A stretch of 64,000 nucleotides of DNA, taken from contig NZ_CP061008.1 in assembly GCF_014490035.1 (NCBI RefSeq), positions 6,572,001-6,636,000 of the forward strand, written 5' to 3'. Numbering within the stretch: position 1 is the first letter of the stretch; each line of letters begins with the position of its first letter. Below, in pieces: positions 8,079 to 16,201 of the stretch. The position numbers and the translations under genes were made by a program. The notes beneath the pieces were generated by a model. That model had not been told where the DNA came from and ran no database searches. It saw only the letters and a list, made by a program, of their open reading frames with translations. This stretch comes from Achromobacter xylosoxidans. GTDB lineage: Bacteria > Pseudomonadota > Gammaproteobacteria > Burkholderiales > Burkholderiaceae_B.

Positions 8079-9278
8079 ATGGATAAACCTCTCGAACCCG
8101 CATTTTCCTTTTCGGAACGCGCCCAGCAACTCACCAGTTCCGCCATTCGTGAAATCCTCAAGGTAACGGAACGCCCCGAGGTCATCTCGTTCGCTGGCGG
8201 CCTGCCGGCGCCCGGCGGTTTCCCGGTAGAAGTGGTGCGTGCGGCATTCGACAAGGTATTGGCCACCAACGGCCGCGCGGCACTCCAGTATGGCCCCACG
8301 GAAGGCTACGCACCGCTGCGCCAATGGGTCGCGGACGACATGAAGAAGGCGGGCGTCAACGTCAACCCGGACCAGGTCCTGATCGTGTCGGGCTCGCAGC
8401 AGGCGTTGGACCTGCTGGGCAAGGTGCTGATCGACAAGAACAGCAAGGTCCTGGTCGAAGACCCCAGCTATCTGGGCGCGCTGCAATCGTTCGGTCTGTA
8501 CCAGCCCAAGTTCGTGCCAGTACCCAGCGACGACGGTGGCCTGATCCCCGAAGCCATCACGCCCGAACTGGCCGACGGCGCCCGCTTCCTGTACGCCCTG
8601 CCCAACTTCCAGAACCCCACCGGCCGCACGCTCAACCTGGAGCGCCGCATCGCACTGCTCAAGCGCGCCGCCGAACTGAACCTCACCATCGTTGAGGACG
8701 ATCCCTACGGCGAACTCCGCTACGCGGGCGAGCCTCAGCCCGGCCTGATCGCCCTGGCCGCCGAGTACGGCGCCAACGTCGTACGCCTGGGTACGTTCTC
8801 CAAGGTGCTGGCCCCCGGCCTGCGCCTGGGCTACATCGTCGGCGCACAGGCGCTCATCAACAAGCTGCAGCAAGCCAAGCAGGCCACCGACCTGCACACG
8901 CCTACCCTAACCCAGATGGCCGTGTACGAGATCGTCAAGGACGGCTTCCTGGAAGAACACCTGCCCAACGTGCGCGAGATCTACCGCGCCCAGGGCAGCT
9001 GCATGCTCGAAGCCATCAAGCAGGACTTCCCTGACACCGTCAGCTGGACCAAGCCGGAGGGCGGCATGTTCATCTGGCTCACGCTGCCCAAGCATATCGA
9101 CGCCACCAAGCTGCTGGAAAAGGCCGTCGCCCAAAACGTCGCCTTCGTGCCCGGCGCGCCGTTCTACAGCGGCGGCGGCGGTGCCAACACGCTGCGCCTG
9201 AGCTTTGCCACCGTGCCGGAAGACAAGATCCGCCGCGGCATCGCCATCCTGGGCAAGCTGTTGAAAGAAGAGGTTTGA
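8079..9278 (+). CDS. Class I/II PLP aminotransferase (2-aminoadipate/aromatic type)
   Basis: A 399-residue fold-type I aminotransferase. Motifs in order: FAGGLPAPGGFP (N-terminal substrate loop), LQYGPTEGYAPLR, VSGSQQALDLLGK (phosphate-binding), ALPNFQNPTGRTL, VEDDPYGELRY (cofactor Asp/Tyr) and GTFSKVLAPGLRLGY with the Schiff-base Lys242. This arrangement is typical of the 2-aminoadipate/kynurenine-like aminotransferases related to the C-terminal half of MocR regulators, but here there is no DNA-binding domain. It moves amino groups between amino acids and keto acids in the cytoplasm. An AAAGAG sequence precedes the start, and a strong intrinsic terminator follows at 9315-9350. Substrate choice cannot be read from the sequence. 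Confidence 0.9.
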   Translation: MDKPLEPAFSFSERAQQLTSSAIREILKVTERPEVISFAGGLPAPGGFPVEVVRAAFDKVLATNGRAALQYGPTEGYAPLRQWVADDMKKAGVNVNPDQVLIVSGSQQALDLLGKVLIDKNSKVLVEDPSYLGALQSFGLYQPKFVPVPSDDGGLIPEAITPELADGARFLYALPNFQNPTGRTLNLERRIALLKRAAELNLTIVEDDPYGELRYAGEPQPGLIALAAEYGANVVRLGTFSKVLAPGLRLGYIVGAQALINKLQQAKQATDLHTPTLTQMAVYEIVKDGFLEEHLPNVREIYRAQGSCMLEAIKQDFPDTVSWTKPEGGMFIWLTLPKHIDATKLLEKAVAQNVAFVPGAPFYSGGGGANTLRLSFATVPEDKIRRGIAILGKLLKEEV

Positions 9279-9314
9279 TCCTCCCGAAGCGCCTGCGGCG
9301 CTGCGGAACATGAG

Positions 9315-9350
9315 CGGCGGCCGGGCGCGATGTCCGGCCGCCGTTGTTTT
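9315..9350 (+). terminator. Rho-independent terminator of the aminotransferase gene
   Basis: Perfect 10-bp stem CGGCGGCCGG (9315-9324) / CCGGCCGCCG (9334-9343) with a 9-base loop, followed by TTGTTTT. An in-frame ATG of the next gene at 9330 sits inside the loop. Confidence 0.85.
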
Positions 9351-9380
9351 ATGCTCTTGGTTTTCCCATTCCGTTTCGCA

Positions 9381-10313
9381 GTGACAGTGAGCGCTCCCCA
9401 ACAATCTCCCGTCGACCTCAGCGACATCGTTTTCACCGACTGGGTCGAACGCTGGCTACCCAAGTCCTGGCGGCCCTATGCCCGCCTGTGCCGCCTGGAC
9501 CGCCCCATCGGCACCTGGCTGACCCTGCTGCCGGCCATTGCCGCGCTGATCCAGGCCGCGGGCGGCCTGCCCGACCTGCAGCGGCTGATCGTGTTCTCGC
9601 TGGGCGCGCTGCTGATGCGCGGCATCGGCTGCACCGTCAACGACATGTGCGACCGCAATTTCGACAAGCACGTCGAGCGCACGCGCTTCCGGCCGCTGAC
9701 CAGCGGCCAGCTGACGATGAAGAACGCGGTCTGGTTCCTGCTCGGGCAGTTGCTGGTCTGCGGGTCGCTGCTGTTCTTCCTGAACGACATGAGCCGCTGG
9801 CTGGCCGTGGCCGTGCTGCCCTTCGTCTTCATCTACCCGCTGTGCAAGCGCGTCACCTACTGGCCGCAAGTGGTGCTGGGCATCTGCTTCAACTGGGGCA
9901 TGCTGATGGCCTGGTCGGATACGCAGAACCACGTGCCGCTGGCCGCCGTCGCCATGTGGGCCGGCGCGGTGCTGTGGCAGGTGGGCTACGACAGCATCTA
10001 CGCCTACGTGGACGTGCGCGACGACCGTAGCCTGGGCCTGCATTCCACCGCCATGCGATTTGGCGACCAGGGCAAGCTCTGGATCGGCGGCTTCTACGTG
10101 GCCACCGTGGCGCTGTGGGCCTGGGGCGGTTACGCCATCGGTCTGTCGTGGGCTTACCAGGTCGGCATGGTGGCCGTGGCGGCGCACCTGGCGTGGCAGC
10201 TGAAGGTCTTCGACATCCAGCGCCCCGACCGCAACTTCATGCTGTTCCGCGCCAACCTCTGGCTGGGCGCGCTGCTGGTTGCCGCCGCGCTGGCGGGTAC
10301 GCTGATCCGCTAA
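9381..10313 (+). CDS. ubiA: 4-hydroxybenzoate octaprenyltransferase
   Basis: UbiA attaches the polyprenyl tail to 4-hydroxybenzoate at the inner membrane, an early step of ubiquinone synthesis. The first Asp-rich motif is in GCTVNDMCDRNFDKHVERT and the second in YDSIYAYVDVRDDRSLGLHS; both bind prenyl diphosphate through magnesium. RLDRPIGTWLTLLPAIAALI opens the first of about nine hydrophobic helices. The start is uncertain: the frame is open back to ATG 9330, but that codon lies within the upstream terminator hairpin, and ATG 9351 directly follows its T-run. I chose GTG 9381 (MTVSAPQQSPVD), giving 310 residues, still slightly longer than the roughly 290 usual. None of the candidate starts has a strong ribosome binding site. 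Confidence 0.93.
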   Translation: MTVSAPQQSPVDLSDIVFTDWVERWLPKSWRPYARLCRLDRPIGTWLTLLPAIAALIQAAGGLPDLQRLIVFSLGALLMRGIGCTVNDMCDRNFDKHVERTRFRPLTSGQLTMKNAVWFLLGQLLVCGSLLFFLNDMSRWLAVAVLPFVFIYPLCKRVTYWPQVVLGICFNWGMLMAWSDTQNHVPLAAVAMWAGAVLWQVGYDSIYAYVDVRDDRSLGLHSTAMRFGDQGKLWIGGFYVATVALWAWGGYAIGLSWAYQVGMVAVAAHLAWQLKVFDIQRPDRNFMLFRANLWLGALLVAAALAGTLIR

Positions 10314-10319
10314 AAGCAG

Positions 10320-10350
10320 CATCGGCGCCGCACTGGGGACCGCGCCGATG
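10320..10350 (+). terminator. GC-rich hairpin after ubiA
   Basis: CATCGGCGC (10320-10328) pairs with GCGCCGATG (10342-10350) just after the ubiA stop. There is no T-run, so it may stabilise the mRNA 3' end or act with Rho rather than terminate by itself. Confidence 0.4.
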
Positions 10351-10429
10351 CCCCGTTGACGCCGCGCATTGCCCGTGGCGCCGACTGGGGCCATGATGGA
10401 GTCTCCGCAACGCACTACGGAGACCACGC

Positions 10430-10837
10430 ATGCCCTCATTGCTCAAATCCCTGGCCTTGACGGCCGCCGCAGCCGCCGCGTTCGTGGCCATTCCAGCACA
10501 GGCCGCCGCCAGCGATTGCTCTGCCCAGCGCGGCTGCGCAGCCAAGTTCTGCGCAATCGAAAACGACATCGCCGCCGCCAAGGCGCAAAACAATACCCGC
10601 CGCGAGGCCGGGCTGCGCAAGGCCCTGGCCGAAGCCCGGGCAAATTGCACCGACAGCCGCCTGCAATCCCAGCGCGAAGCGGACGTGCGCGAGAAGCAGA
10701 ACAAGGTCGCCGAGCGCGAAAGCGAGCTCAAGCAGGCCCGCGCCAAGGGCAAGCAGGACAAGATCGACAAAGCCCAGCGCAAGCTGGACGAAGCCCGGGC
10801 GGAATACAACGCCGCGCTGGTCGAACTGAACCGCTGA
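10430..10837 (+). CDS. DUF1090 family periplasmic protein
   Basis: A 135-residue protein with a signal peptide (LLKSLALTAAAAAAFVAIPAQA, cleavage probably before ASDCS). The mature part has Cys residues near its start (SDCSAQRGCAAKFCAIE and NCTD), then a highly charged heptad-like helix rich in Lys, Glu, Arg and Gln (VREKQNKVAERESELKQARA) that should form a coiled coil. This matches the DUF1090 family (E. coli YqjC type), small periplasmic proteins of unknown role. The gene stands alone between ubiA and a DUF4148 gene. A GCCCCGGG/CCCGGGGC hairpin (10851-10871) without a T-run follows. Confidence 0.85.
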   Translation: MPSLLKSLALTAAAAAAFVAIPAQAAASDCSAQRGCAAKFCAIENDIAAAKAQNNTRREAGLRKALAEARANCTDSRLQSQREADVREKQNKVAERESELKQARAKGKQDKIDKAQRKLDEARAEYNAALVELNR

Positions 10838-11141
10838 TTCCTTCCAGCCGGCCCCGGGGCCTTCCCGGGGCTGCGCGCCCCATTTCCCCCGCCGCCAGAT
10901 CTCTCCCCTCCCGGGGGGACTACTTCCTATGGTGTCATCAAATGGAAATTCCACCACCCATGGTGCCATTTGGTGAAATGGAAACCTATTAGTCTTCTTT
11001 TTGGAAAGATGTTTTCAGGGAATCAGGGTTTATCCGGAGATGATTTGCGCCCAGAATGCATCTCATCGGGACACAGCAAGCGAACCCCAGGCAATCAGGC
11101 CAGCGGTTCGGCTCCCAAGCTCAAGACATTGGAGGTCTGCT
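10838..11141. other. Intergenic region upstream of a DUF4148 gene
   Basis: 304 bases. The left part has a GC hairpin after the DUF1090 gene. The right part is AT-richer than its surroundings and probably holds the promoter of the DUF4148 gene; it contains the palindrome CCATTTGGTGAAATGG at 10966-10981. No small gene with a ribosome binding site was seen. Confidence 0.55.
10966..10981. promoter_or_regulatory. Palindrome upstream of DUF4148 gene
   Basis: CCATTT-GGTG-AAATGG is a perfect 6-bp dyad. A related ATGGTGTCATCAAATGGAAA stretch starts at 10929, so the element may be a repeated operator. It is about 160 bases before the DUF4148 start. Confidence 0.35.
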
Positions 11142-11534
11142 ATGAAAACCCTTGCTACCGCTTTGATGCTGTCCATGTCCGTTCTGGCTGCCGGCGCCCA
11201 AGCCGCCGAGGCCGATCAGGGCCCGACCCGCGCTCAGGTCCAAGCCGAACTGCAACAAGCCAAGGCCTCGGGCCAATACACCTTCGGCGAAGAAGGCTAC
11301 CCCGCCGCCATCGCCCCGAAGTCGACCCTGACCTCGCAGCAAGTGCAAGCTGAACTGCAACAAGCCAAGAACGCCGGTGAAGTGACCTTCGGCAACCTGG
11401 ACTACCCGCCCGTCGCCGCGGCTGAACAAGCCACCTCGCTGACCCGCGCCCAAGTCCGCACCGAACTGGCTCAAGCCAAGTCGGAAGGCCTGGTCACCTT
11501 CGGCAACCTGGACTACCCGCCCCTGGGCAGCTGA
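11142..11534 (+). CDS. DUF4148 secreted repeat protein (three repeats)
   Basis: A 130-residue exported protein. ATG 11142 is chosen because GGAGG precedes it and it opens a clear signal peptide (MKTLATALMLSMSVLAAGAQA); the upstream in-frame ATG at 11001 gives an implausible extension. The mature chain is three copies of a unit of the form T-R/S-AQVQAELQQAK followed by FGEEGYPA or FGNLDYPP (starting about 11229, 11334 and 11445). DUF4148 proteins are small periplasmic or secreted proteins common in Burkholderiales, with no firm function. Two relatives, with two repeats each, are encoded at 18.7-19.4 kb. A strong terminator follows. Confidence 0.88.
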   Translation: MKTLATALMLSMSVLAAGAQAAEADQGPTRAQVQAELQQAKASGQYTFGEEGYPAAIAPKSTLTSQQVQAELQQAKNAGEVTFGNLDYPPVAAAEQATSLTRAQVRTELAQAKSEGLVTFGNLDYPPLGS

Positions 11535-11568
11535 TCCCCCCCTGGCCTCCCCGGCCAGGCAGCGCCCC

Positions 11569-11605
11569 AAAGCCCTCCGGCCCCAAACCGGAGGGCTTTG
11601 TTTTT
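11569..11605 (+). terminator. Rho-independent terminator after DUF4148 gene
   Basis: Perfect 12-bp stem AAAGCCCTCCGG (11569-11580) / CCGGAGGGCTTT (11588-11599), 7-base loop, then GTTTTT. Confidence 0.9.
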
Positions 11606-11625
11606 GACGTTTCGATATTTGATTA

Positions 11626-11659
11626 AGTCGAATTGACGTTACCTACAGCCGATTCGACT
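11626..11659. promoter_or_regulatory. Inverted repeat upstream of saccharopine-dehydrogenase-like gene
   Basis: AGTCGAAT (11626-11633) and ATTCGACT (11652-11659) are exact 8-bp arms separated by 18 bases, in an AT-rich stretch about 80-110 bases before the start at 11737. This suits an operator for a dimeric regulator; no adjacent regulator gene is an obvious partner. Confidence 0.4.
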
Positions 11660-11736
11660 ATTTAGTCTCTACACATCGACAGCGCCCGCGCATAGGATGA
11701 GCTCACCTACTCCCCCATCCATGCAGGAGCCGCACC

Positions 11737-12861
11737 ATGACCACCGCCTCTCCCCGGCCCGTCCTACTTCTGGGCGCCGGAAAAATCGGTTTCGCCATTG
11801 CCCTGATGCTGGAACGCAGCGGCGGCTATTCGGTGCTGGTCGCCGACCAGGATCCCGAGCGGCTGCGCATCGTGGCCGAACTGGGCTGCGAAACCCGCCA
11901 GATTTCCGGCGACGACTCCGTGGCGCAATGCATCGAGGGGCGTTACGCGGTCATCAACGCGCTGCCTTTTCACCGCGCCGCCGCGGTGGCGGGGCTGTGC
12001 GCAAAGGCGGGCGTGCACTACTTCGACCTGACCGAAGACGTAGCCAGCACGCACGCCATCCAGGCGCTGGCGGAAAGCGCCCGCAGCGTGCTGATGCCGC
12101 AATGCGGCCTGGCCCCGGGTTTCATCGGCGTGGTCGGCAACGCGCTGGCGCGCCGCTTCGATACCCTGCTGGATCTGCGCATGCGCGTGGGCGCCCTGCC
12201 GCGCTATCCCTCCAACAACCTGCGCTACAACCTGACCTGGAGCACGGAGGGACTGATCAATGAGTACTGCAACCCTTGCGAAGCCATCGTCGACGGCCAG
12301 CTGACCAGCGTGCCCGCGCTCGAAGGCTACGAGACCTTCGCGCTGGACGGCGTGGAGTACGAAGCCTTCAACACCTCCGGCGGACTGGGCACCCTGCCCG
12401 CCACCTTGCGCGGCCGCGCCCGCAACGTGGACTACAAGTCCGTGCGCTACCCGGGCCACTGCAGCATCATGAAGCTGCTGCTCAATGACCTGCGCCTGCG
12501 CGACCGCCGCGACCTGCTCAAGGAAATCTTCGAAGCCGCCATTCCCACGACCGAACAGGACGTGATCGTGATCCAGGCTTCGGCTTCAGGCCGCCGGCAT
12601 GGACGCCTGGAAGAAGAGTCCTACCCCATCCGCATCTTCGGCGCGGACGTCGACGGCCATCGTCTCAGCGCCATCCAACTGTCCACGGCTGCGGGCATCT
12701 GCGCCGCGCTGGACCTCGTGGCGCAAGGCGCACTGCCGCAACGCGGGTTCGTCGGGCAGGAAGCCATCGATCTGGATGCGTTCGTCAATAACCGCTTTGG
12801 CCGGGTCTACGCGGGCAAGCCGCTGGCCTTGGCGGGCAGCGGCGCCATGGCCGACCGCTGA
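11737..12861 (+). CDS. Saccharopine dehydrogenase family oxidoreductase
   Basis: A 374-residue enzyme. The N-terminus holds a Rossmann dinucleotide-binding motif (LLLGAGKIGFAIALML) and the family element YAVINALPFHRAAAVAGLC, followed by HYFDLTEDV and MPQCGLAPGFIGVVGNAL, typical of saccharopine dehydrogenase / lysine dehydrogenase-like proteins. The C-terminal part (about 130-350) is the substrate and dimerisation domain. These cytoplasmic enzymes oxidise or form a secondary amine at an amino acid, for example lysine 6-dehydrogenase. The exact substrate is not known. The gene stands alone and is convergent with the GntR-family regulator gene at 12910; a wide inverted repeat upstream (11626-11659) suggests its own regulation. 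Confidence 0.85.
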   Translation: MTTASPRPVLLLGAGKIGFAIALMLERSGGYSVLVADQDPERLRIVAELGCETRQISGDDSVAQCIEGRYAVINALPFHRAAAVAGLCAKAGVHYFDLTEDVASTHAIQALAESARSVLMPQCGLAPGFIGVVGNALARRFDTLLDLRMRVGALPRYPSNNLRYNLTWSTEGLINEYCNPCEAIVDGQLTSVPALEGYETFALDGVEYEAFNTSGGLGTLPATLRGRARNVDYKSVRYPGHCSIMKLLLNDLRLRDRRDLLKEIFEAAIPTTEQDVIVIQASASGRRHGRLEEESYPIRIFGADVDGHRLSAIQLSTAAGICAALDLVAQGALPQRGFVGQEAIDLDAFVNNRFGRVYAGKPLALAGSGAMADR

Positions 12862-12909
12862 ACCAGGACGCGCAGCCTCTGGCGTCCCGCCCTGCCATAG
12901 CGCGGGACG

Positions 12910-13674
12910 CTAGCTCCAGCCTTCCAGCCGCAGCGTCGCGCGCACCAGACGCTGCTCTTCCTGCTCGATATCGGCCAGGCTCTGGCGCACGCTGTCCACG
13001 TGATCCGCGGCCGCCTTGCGCGCCTGTTCCGGCTGGCGCGCGGTCACGGCGTTGAACAGCCGCGTGTGCTGCCGGTCGATCTGGCGTTTCTCCGGCTGGC
13101 GGTGGTACAGGTTGTTGACACAGGCGAAGACCGAGCCCAGCAGCAGATCCGTCAAGGACTGCAGCGTATGCACCAGCACCGGATTGTGCGAAGCCTCGCA
13201 AATCGCCAGGTGAAAGGCGTGGTCCAGATGCGCATGCGTCGCCGTGTCGGTGGCCGTGCCCTGCGCCGCCACCATTTCGTCATAGCGGCGGCGGATCATG
13301 ATGAAGTCCGCCTCGGTGCCGCGTATGGCCGCCAGCCGGGCGGACTCGGCTTCCAGCAGCGAACGCACTTCCAGCAGGTCGTAGAGCGTGCGCGGCTGCG
13401 AATTGAACAGATGCATCAAGGGGCCCGCGTCCACCTTGGAGATGTGCGCCACATACGAGCCCTTGCCTTGCGCGGTATGGATGATTTCGCGCGCGCGCAG
13501 CAGCTTGAGCCCTTCGCGCAAGGCCGTGCGCGACACGCCCAGCTTCTCGGTCAGGCGCCGTTCGGAAGGCAGCGCCTGGCCGGCCTTCAGCACGCCGTCC
13601 AGGATCAGGCGTTCGATCCGTTCGGCGACCTCGTCCGCCACCTGGCGAGGCTTTTCTTCAGTTTCCGCGTACAT
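12910..13674 (-). CDS. GntR/FadR-family regulator, probably of glycolate/glyoxylate metabolism
   Basis: A 254-residue regulator with an N-terminal winged helix (residues 10-75; ERLILDGVLKAGQALPSERR and EKLGVSRTALREGLKLLRA) and a C-terminal all-helical FCD ligand domain (about 90-230) with Asp/His residues that usually bind a metal (HLDHAFHLAICEASHN). FadR-type repressors with FCD domains respond to carboxylic acids. The gene is divergent from malate synthase G, and the shared promoter region has two TGGT-N3-ACCA sites of the kind bound by this family. I infer a GlcC-like role controlling glcB and its own gene, with glycolate or a related acid as the likely signal. Confidence 0.88.
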   Translation of the reverse strand: MYAETEEKPRQVADEVAERIERLILDGVLKAGQALPSERRLTEKLGVSRTALREGLKLLRAREIIHTAQGKGSYVAHISKVDAGPLMHLFNSQPRTLYDLLEVRSLLEAESARLAAIRGTEADFIMIRRRYDEMVAAQGTATDTATHAHLDHAFHLAICEASHNPVLVHTLQSLTDLLLGSVFACVNNLYHRQPEKRQIDRQHTRLFNAVTARQPEQARKAAADHVDSVRQSLADIEQEEQRLVRATLRLEGWS

Positions 13675-13690
13675 GCACTCTCCGCACCAG

Positions 13691-13701
13691 TGGTATGACC
13701 A
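13691..13701. promoter_or_regulatory. GntR/FadR-type operator 1
   Basis: TGGTATGACCA lies 17 bases from the regulator's own start, a position suited to autorepression. The core matches operator 2 exactly. Confidence 0.7.
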
Positions 13702-13735
13702 AGGGCATCCCCGATCGGACCTCTTGCATCACACC

Positions 13736-13773
13736 CCTGTAAGTAGCTGATATAAAACCATAAAAATTACAGG
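13736..13773. promoter_or_regulatory. Wide dyad in the glcB / gntR intergenic region
   Basis: CCTGTAA (13736-13742) and TTACAGG (13767-13773) flank an AT-rich 24-base core that contains GATATAAAACC. It may mark an overlapping promoter region or a second regulator site. Confidence 0.35.
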
Positions 13774-13796
13774 TTTGCCCATACGGCAGCGCACAA

Positions 13797-13811
13797 ACTG
13801 GTATGACCAGT
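13797..13811. promoter_or_regulatory. GntR/FadR-type operator 2
   Basis: ACTGGT-ATG-ACCAGT is a perfect 6-bp dyad about 100 bases before glcB. The shared TGGTATGACCA core with the site at 13691 supports one regulator binding both. Confidence 0.75.
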
Positions 13812-13911
13812 GGGTTTTGATATGGACATTGCGACAGGCGCGAACGATGATGTCGAGACCAGATACGCCCGGCGCGCGGCGTCGGCCAGTCCCTTACCGC
13901 TAGAGAACCGC

Positions 13912-16086
13912 ATGACTCAACGCATCCAGCACCACGGCCTGCAAGTGGCGGCCAATCTCAATCAATTCATCGAACAGGAAGCCCTGCCCGGCACCGGCCT
14001 GGATGCCGAAGGCTTCTGGCAAGGCTTCGCGGCCCTGGTGGACGACCTGGCCCCGAAGAACCGCGCGCTGCTGGCCGAGCGTGACCGCCTTCAGGCCGAG
14101 CTCGACGCCTGGCACCGCGCCCACCCCGGCCCCATCGCCGACCCGGCCGCCTACCGCAAATTCCTGGAAAGCATCGGCTACCTGCTGCCGCAGCCGGCCA
14201 GCGTGCGCGCCACCACCGACAACGTCGACACCGAGATCTCGCAGCAGGCCGGCCCGCAGCTGGTCGTGCCCATGTCCAACTCGCGCTACGCGCTGAACGC
14301 CGCCAACGCGCGCTGGGGCAGCCTGTACGACGCGCTCTACGGCACCGACGCCATTCCCGCCACGCCCGGCGACACCGGCCGCGGCTACAACCCGGAACGC
14401 GGCGCCGCCGTCATCGCCCGCGCCCGCGCCTTCCTGGACACCGCCGCCCCGCTGGCCCAGGGCTCGCACGCCGACGCCCGCGCCTATACCGTTGAAAACG
14501 GCCAATTGCGCGTGGCGCTGGCCAACGGCGCCACGGGCCTGAAGAACCCCGCGCAGTTCACCGGCTACCAAGGCGAGGCCTCAGCGCCCACGGCCATCCT
14601 GCTCAAGAACAACGGCCTGCACTTCGAAATCCAGATCGACCGCAGCCACAGCATTGGCGCCACCGATGCCGCCGGCGTCAAGGACGTGCTGGTGGAAGCC
14701 GCGCTCACCACCATCATGGACTGCGAGGACTCCATCGCCGCCGTGGATGCCGAGGACAAGGTCCACGTCTACCGCAACTGGCTGGGCCTGATGAAGGGCG
14801 ACCTGACCGAAGAAGTCACCAAGGGCGGCAAGACCTTCACCCGCAAGCTCAACGCCGACCGTGACTACACGCGTCCCGACGGCTCGCCGCTGACCCTGCA
14901 CGGCCGTTCGCTCATGTTCGTGCGCAACGTCGGCCACCTGATGACCAACCCGGCCATCCTGGACCGCGAGGGCCGCGAAATCCCCGAGGGCATCCTGGAC
15001 GCCGTGGTCACCAGCCTGGCCGCGTTGCAGGACCGCAAGTACAAGCTGAATTCGCGCACCGGCTCCGTCTACATCGTGAAGCCCAAGATGCACGGCCCCG
15101 TCGAAGCCGCTTTCGCCAGCGAACTTTTCGATCGCGTCGAAGACCTGCTCAAGCTGCCGCGCAATACCCTGAAAATGGGCATCATGGACGAAGAGCGCCG
15201 CACCAGCATCAACCTCAAGGCGTGCATCGAGGCCGCCGCCGCGCGCGTGGCCTTCATCAACACGGGCTTCCTGGACCGCACCGGCGACGAAATGCATTCC
15301 AGCATGGAAGCCGGCCCGATGCTGCGCAAGGGCGACATGAAATCCACCGCCTGGATCACCGCCTACGAACGCAACAACGTGCTGGTCGGGCTGGACGCGG
15401 GCCTGCGTGGCCGCGCCCAGATCGGCAAGGGCATGTGGGCCATGCCGGACCTGATGGCCGCGATGCTGGAACAGAAGATCGCCCATCCCAAGGCCGGCGC
15501 CAACACCGCCTGGGTGCCCTCGCCCACCGCCGCCACGCTGCACGCGCTGCACTACCACCAGGTCGACGTGCAGGCCGTGCAGCAGGAACTGGAACGCACC
15601 AAGCTGGACAGCGTGCGCGACGATTTGCTGGGCGGCCTGCTGACCGTGCCGGTCGGCGATCCGTCCAAGTGGTCCGCGCAGGACATCCAGCAGGAACTCG
15701 ACAACAACGTGCAGGGCATCCTGGGCTACGTAGTGCGCTGGATCGACCAGGGCGTGGGCTGCTCCAAGGTGCCGGACATCCACAACGTCGGCCTGATGGA
15801 AGACCGCGCCACGCTGCGCATCTCCAGCCAGCACATCGCCAACTGGCTGCGCCACGGCGTGACCAACCGCGAGCAGGTCATGGAAACCTTCAAGCGCATG
15901 GCCAAGGTAGTCGACGGCCAGAACGCGGGCGACGCGCTCTACCGTCCGATGGCCGGCAACTTCGACACCTCGCTGGCGTTCAAGGCCGCCTGCGCGCTGG
16001 TATTCGAAGGCCTGACCCAGCCCAACGGCTACACCGAGCCGCTGCTGCACAAGTACCGCCTGGAGTTCAAGGCCGCCCAGGCCTGA
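13912..16086 (+). CDS. glcB: Malate synthase G
   Basis: GlcB condenses glyoxylate with acetyl-CoA to malate in the cytoplasm, allowing growth on glycolate and C2 compounds. From the start [20 protein letters not shown] the protein is 724 residues, the usual length for isoform G; a 34-residue upstream extension from 13810 would overlap operator 2 and is rejected. Supporting features: [21 protein letters not shown] (magnesium/glyoxylate site), [35 protein letters not shown], and [25 protein letters not shown] precedes the start. It is divergent from the FadR-type regulator, which probably represses it, and a strong terminator follows. Confidence 0.97.
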   Translation: MTQRIQHHGLQVAANLNQFIEQEALPGTGLDAEGFWQGFAALVDDLAPKNRALLAERDRLQAELDAWHRAHPGPIADPAAYRKFLESIGYLLPQPASVRATTDNVDTEISQQAGPQLVVPMSNSRYALNAANARWGSLYDALYGTDAIPATPGDTGRGYNPERGAAVIARARAFLDTAAPLAQGSHADARAYTVENGQLRVALANGATGLKNPAQFTGYQGEASAPTAILLKNNGLHFEIQIDRSHSIGATDAAGVKDVLVEAALTTIMDCEDSIAAVDAEDKVHVYRNWLGLMKGDLTEEVTKGGKTFTRKLNADRDYTRPDGSPLTLHGRSLMFVRNVGHLMTNPAILDREGREIPEGILDAVVTSLAALQDRKYKLNSRTGSVYIVKPKMHGPVEAAFASELFDRVEDLLKLPRNTLKMGIMDEERRTSINLKACIEAAAARVAFINTGFLDRTGDEMHSSMEAGPMLRKGDMKSTAWITAYERNNVLVGLDAGLRGRAQIGKGMWAMPDLMAAMLEQKIAHPKAGANTAWVPSPTAATLHALHYHQVDVQAVQQELERTKLDSVRDDLLGGLLTVPVGDPSKWSAQDIQQELDNNVQGILGYVVRWIDQGVGCSKVPDIHNVGLMEDRATLRISSQHIANWLRHGVTNREQVMETFKRMAKVVDGQNAGDALYRPMAGNFDTSLAFKAACALVFEGLTQPNGYTEPLLHKYRLEFKAAQA

Positions 16087-16111
16087 TCCCCGCGCGTTTT
16101 GCCGCAACAAG

Positions 16112-16141
16112 ACCGGACAGCCAGGCTGTCCGGTTTTTTTT
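16112..16141 (+). terminator. Rho-independent terminator of glcB
   Basis: ACCGGACAG (16112-16120) / CTGTCCGGT (16126-16134) with a 5-base loop, followed by an uninterrupted T-run. Confidence 0.92.
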
Positions 16142-16171
16142 CGGGGCGCGATTCCGGAAAATAATCCGTCC

Positions 16172-16195
16172 AATTTCGCACGGTCGTGCTAAATT
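16172..16195. promoter_or_regulatory. TetR operator at the regulator's own promoter
   Basis: A 24-bp dyad with arms AATTTCGCACG (16172-16182) and CGTGCTAAATT (16185-16195) around a GT centre, one mismatch. It ends 6 bases before the TetR start, so binding would block the gene's own transcription or translation start. The same sequence recurs as a perfect palindrome at 16861-16886. Confidence 0.8.
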
Positions 16196-16201
16196 TGCCG
16201 C

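Noticed and set aside
13810..13911. 34-residue N-terminal extension of malate synthase G
   Set aside because: The extension overlaps an operator, lacks a ribosome binding site and would exceed the normal family length.
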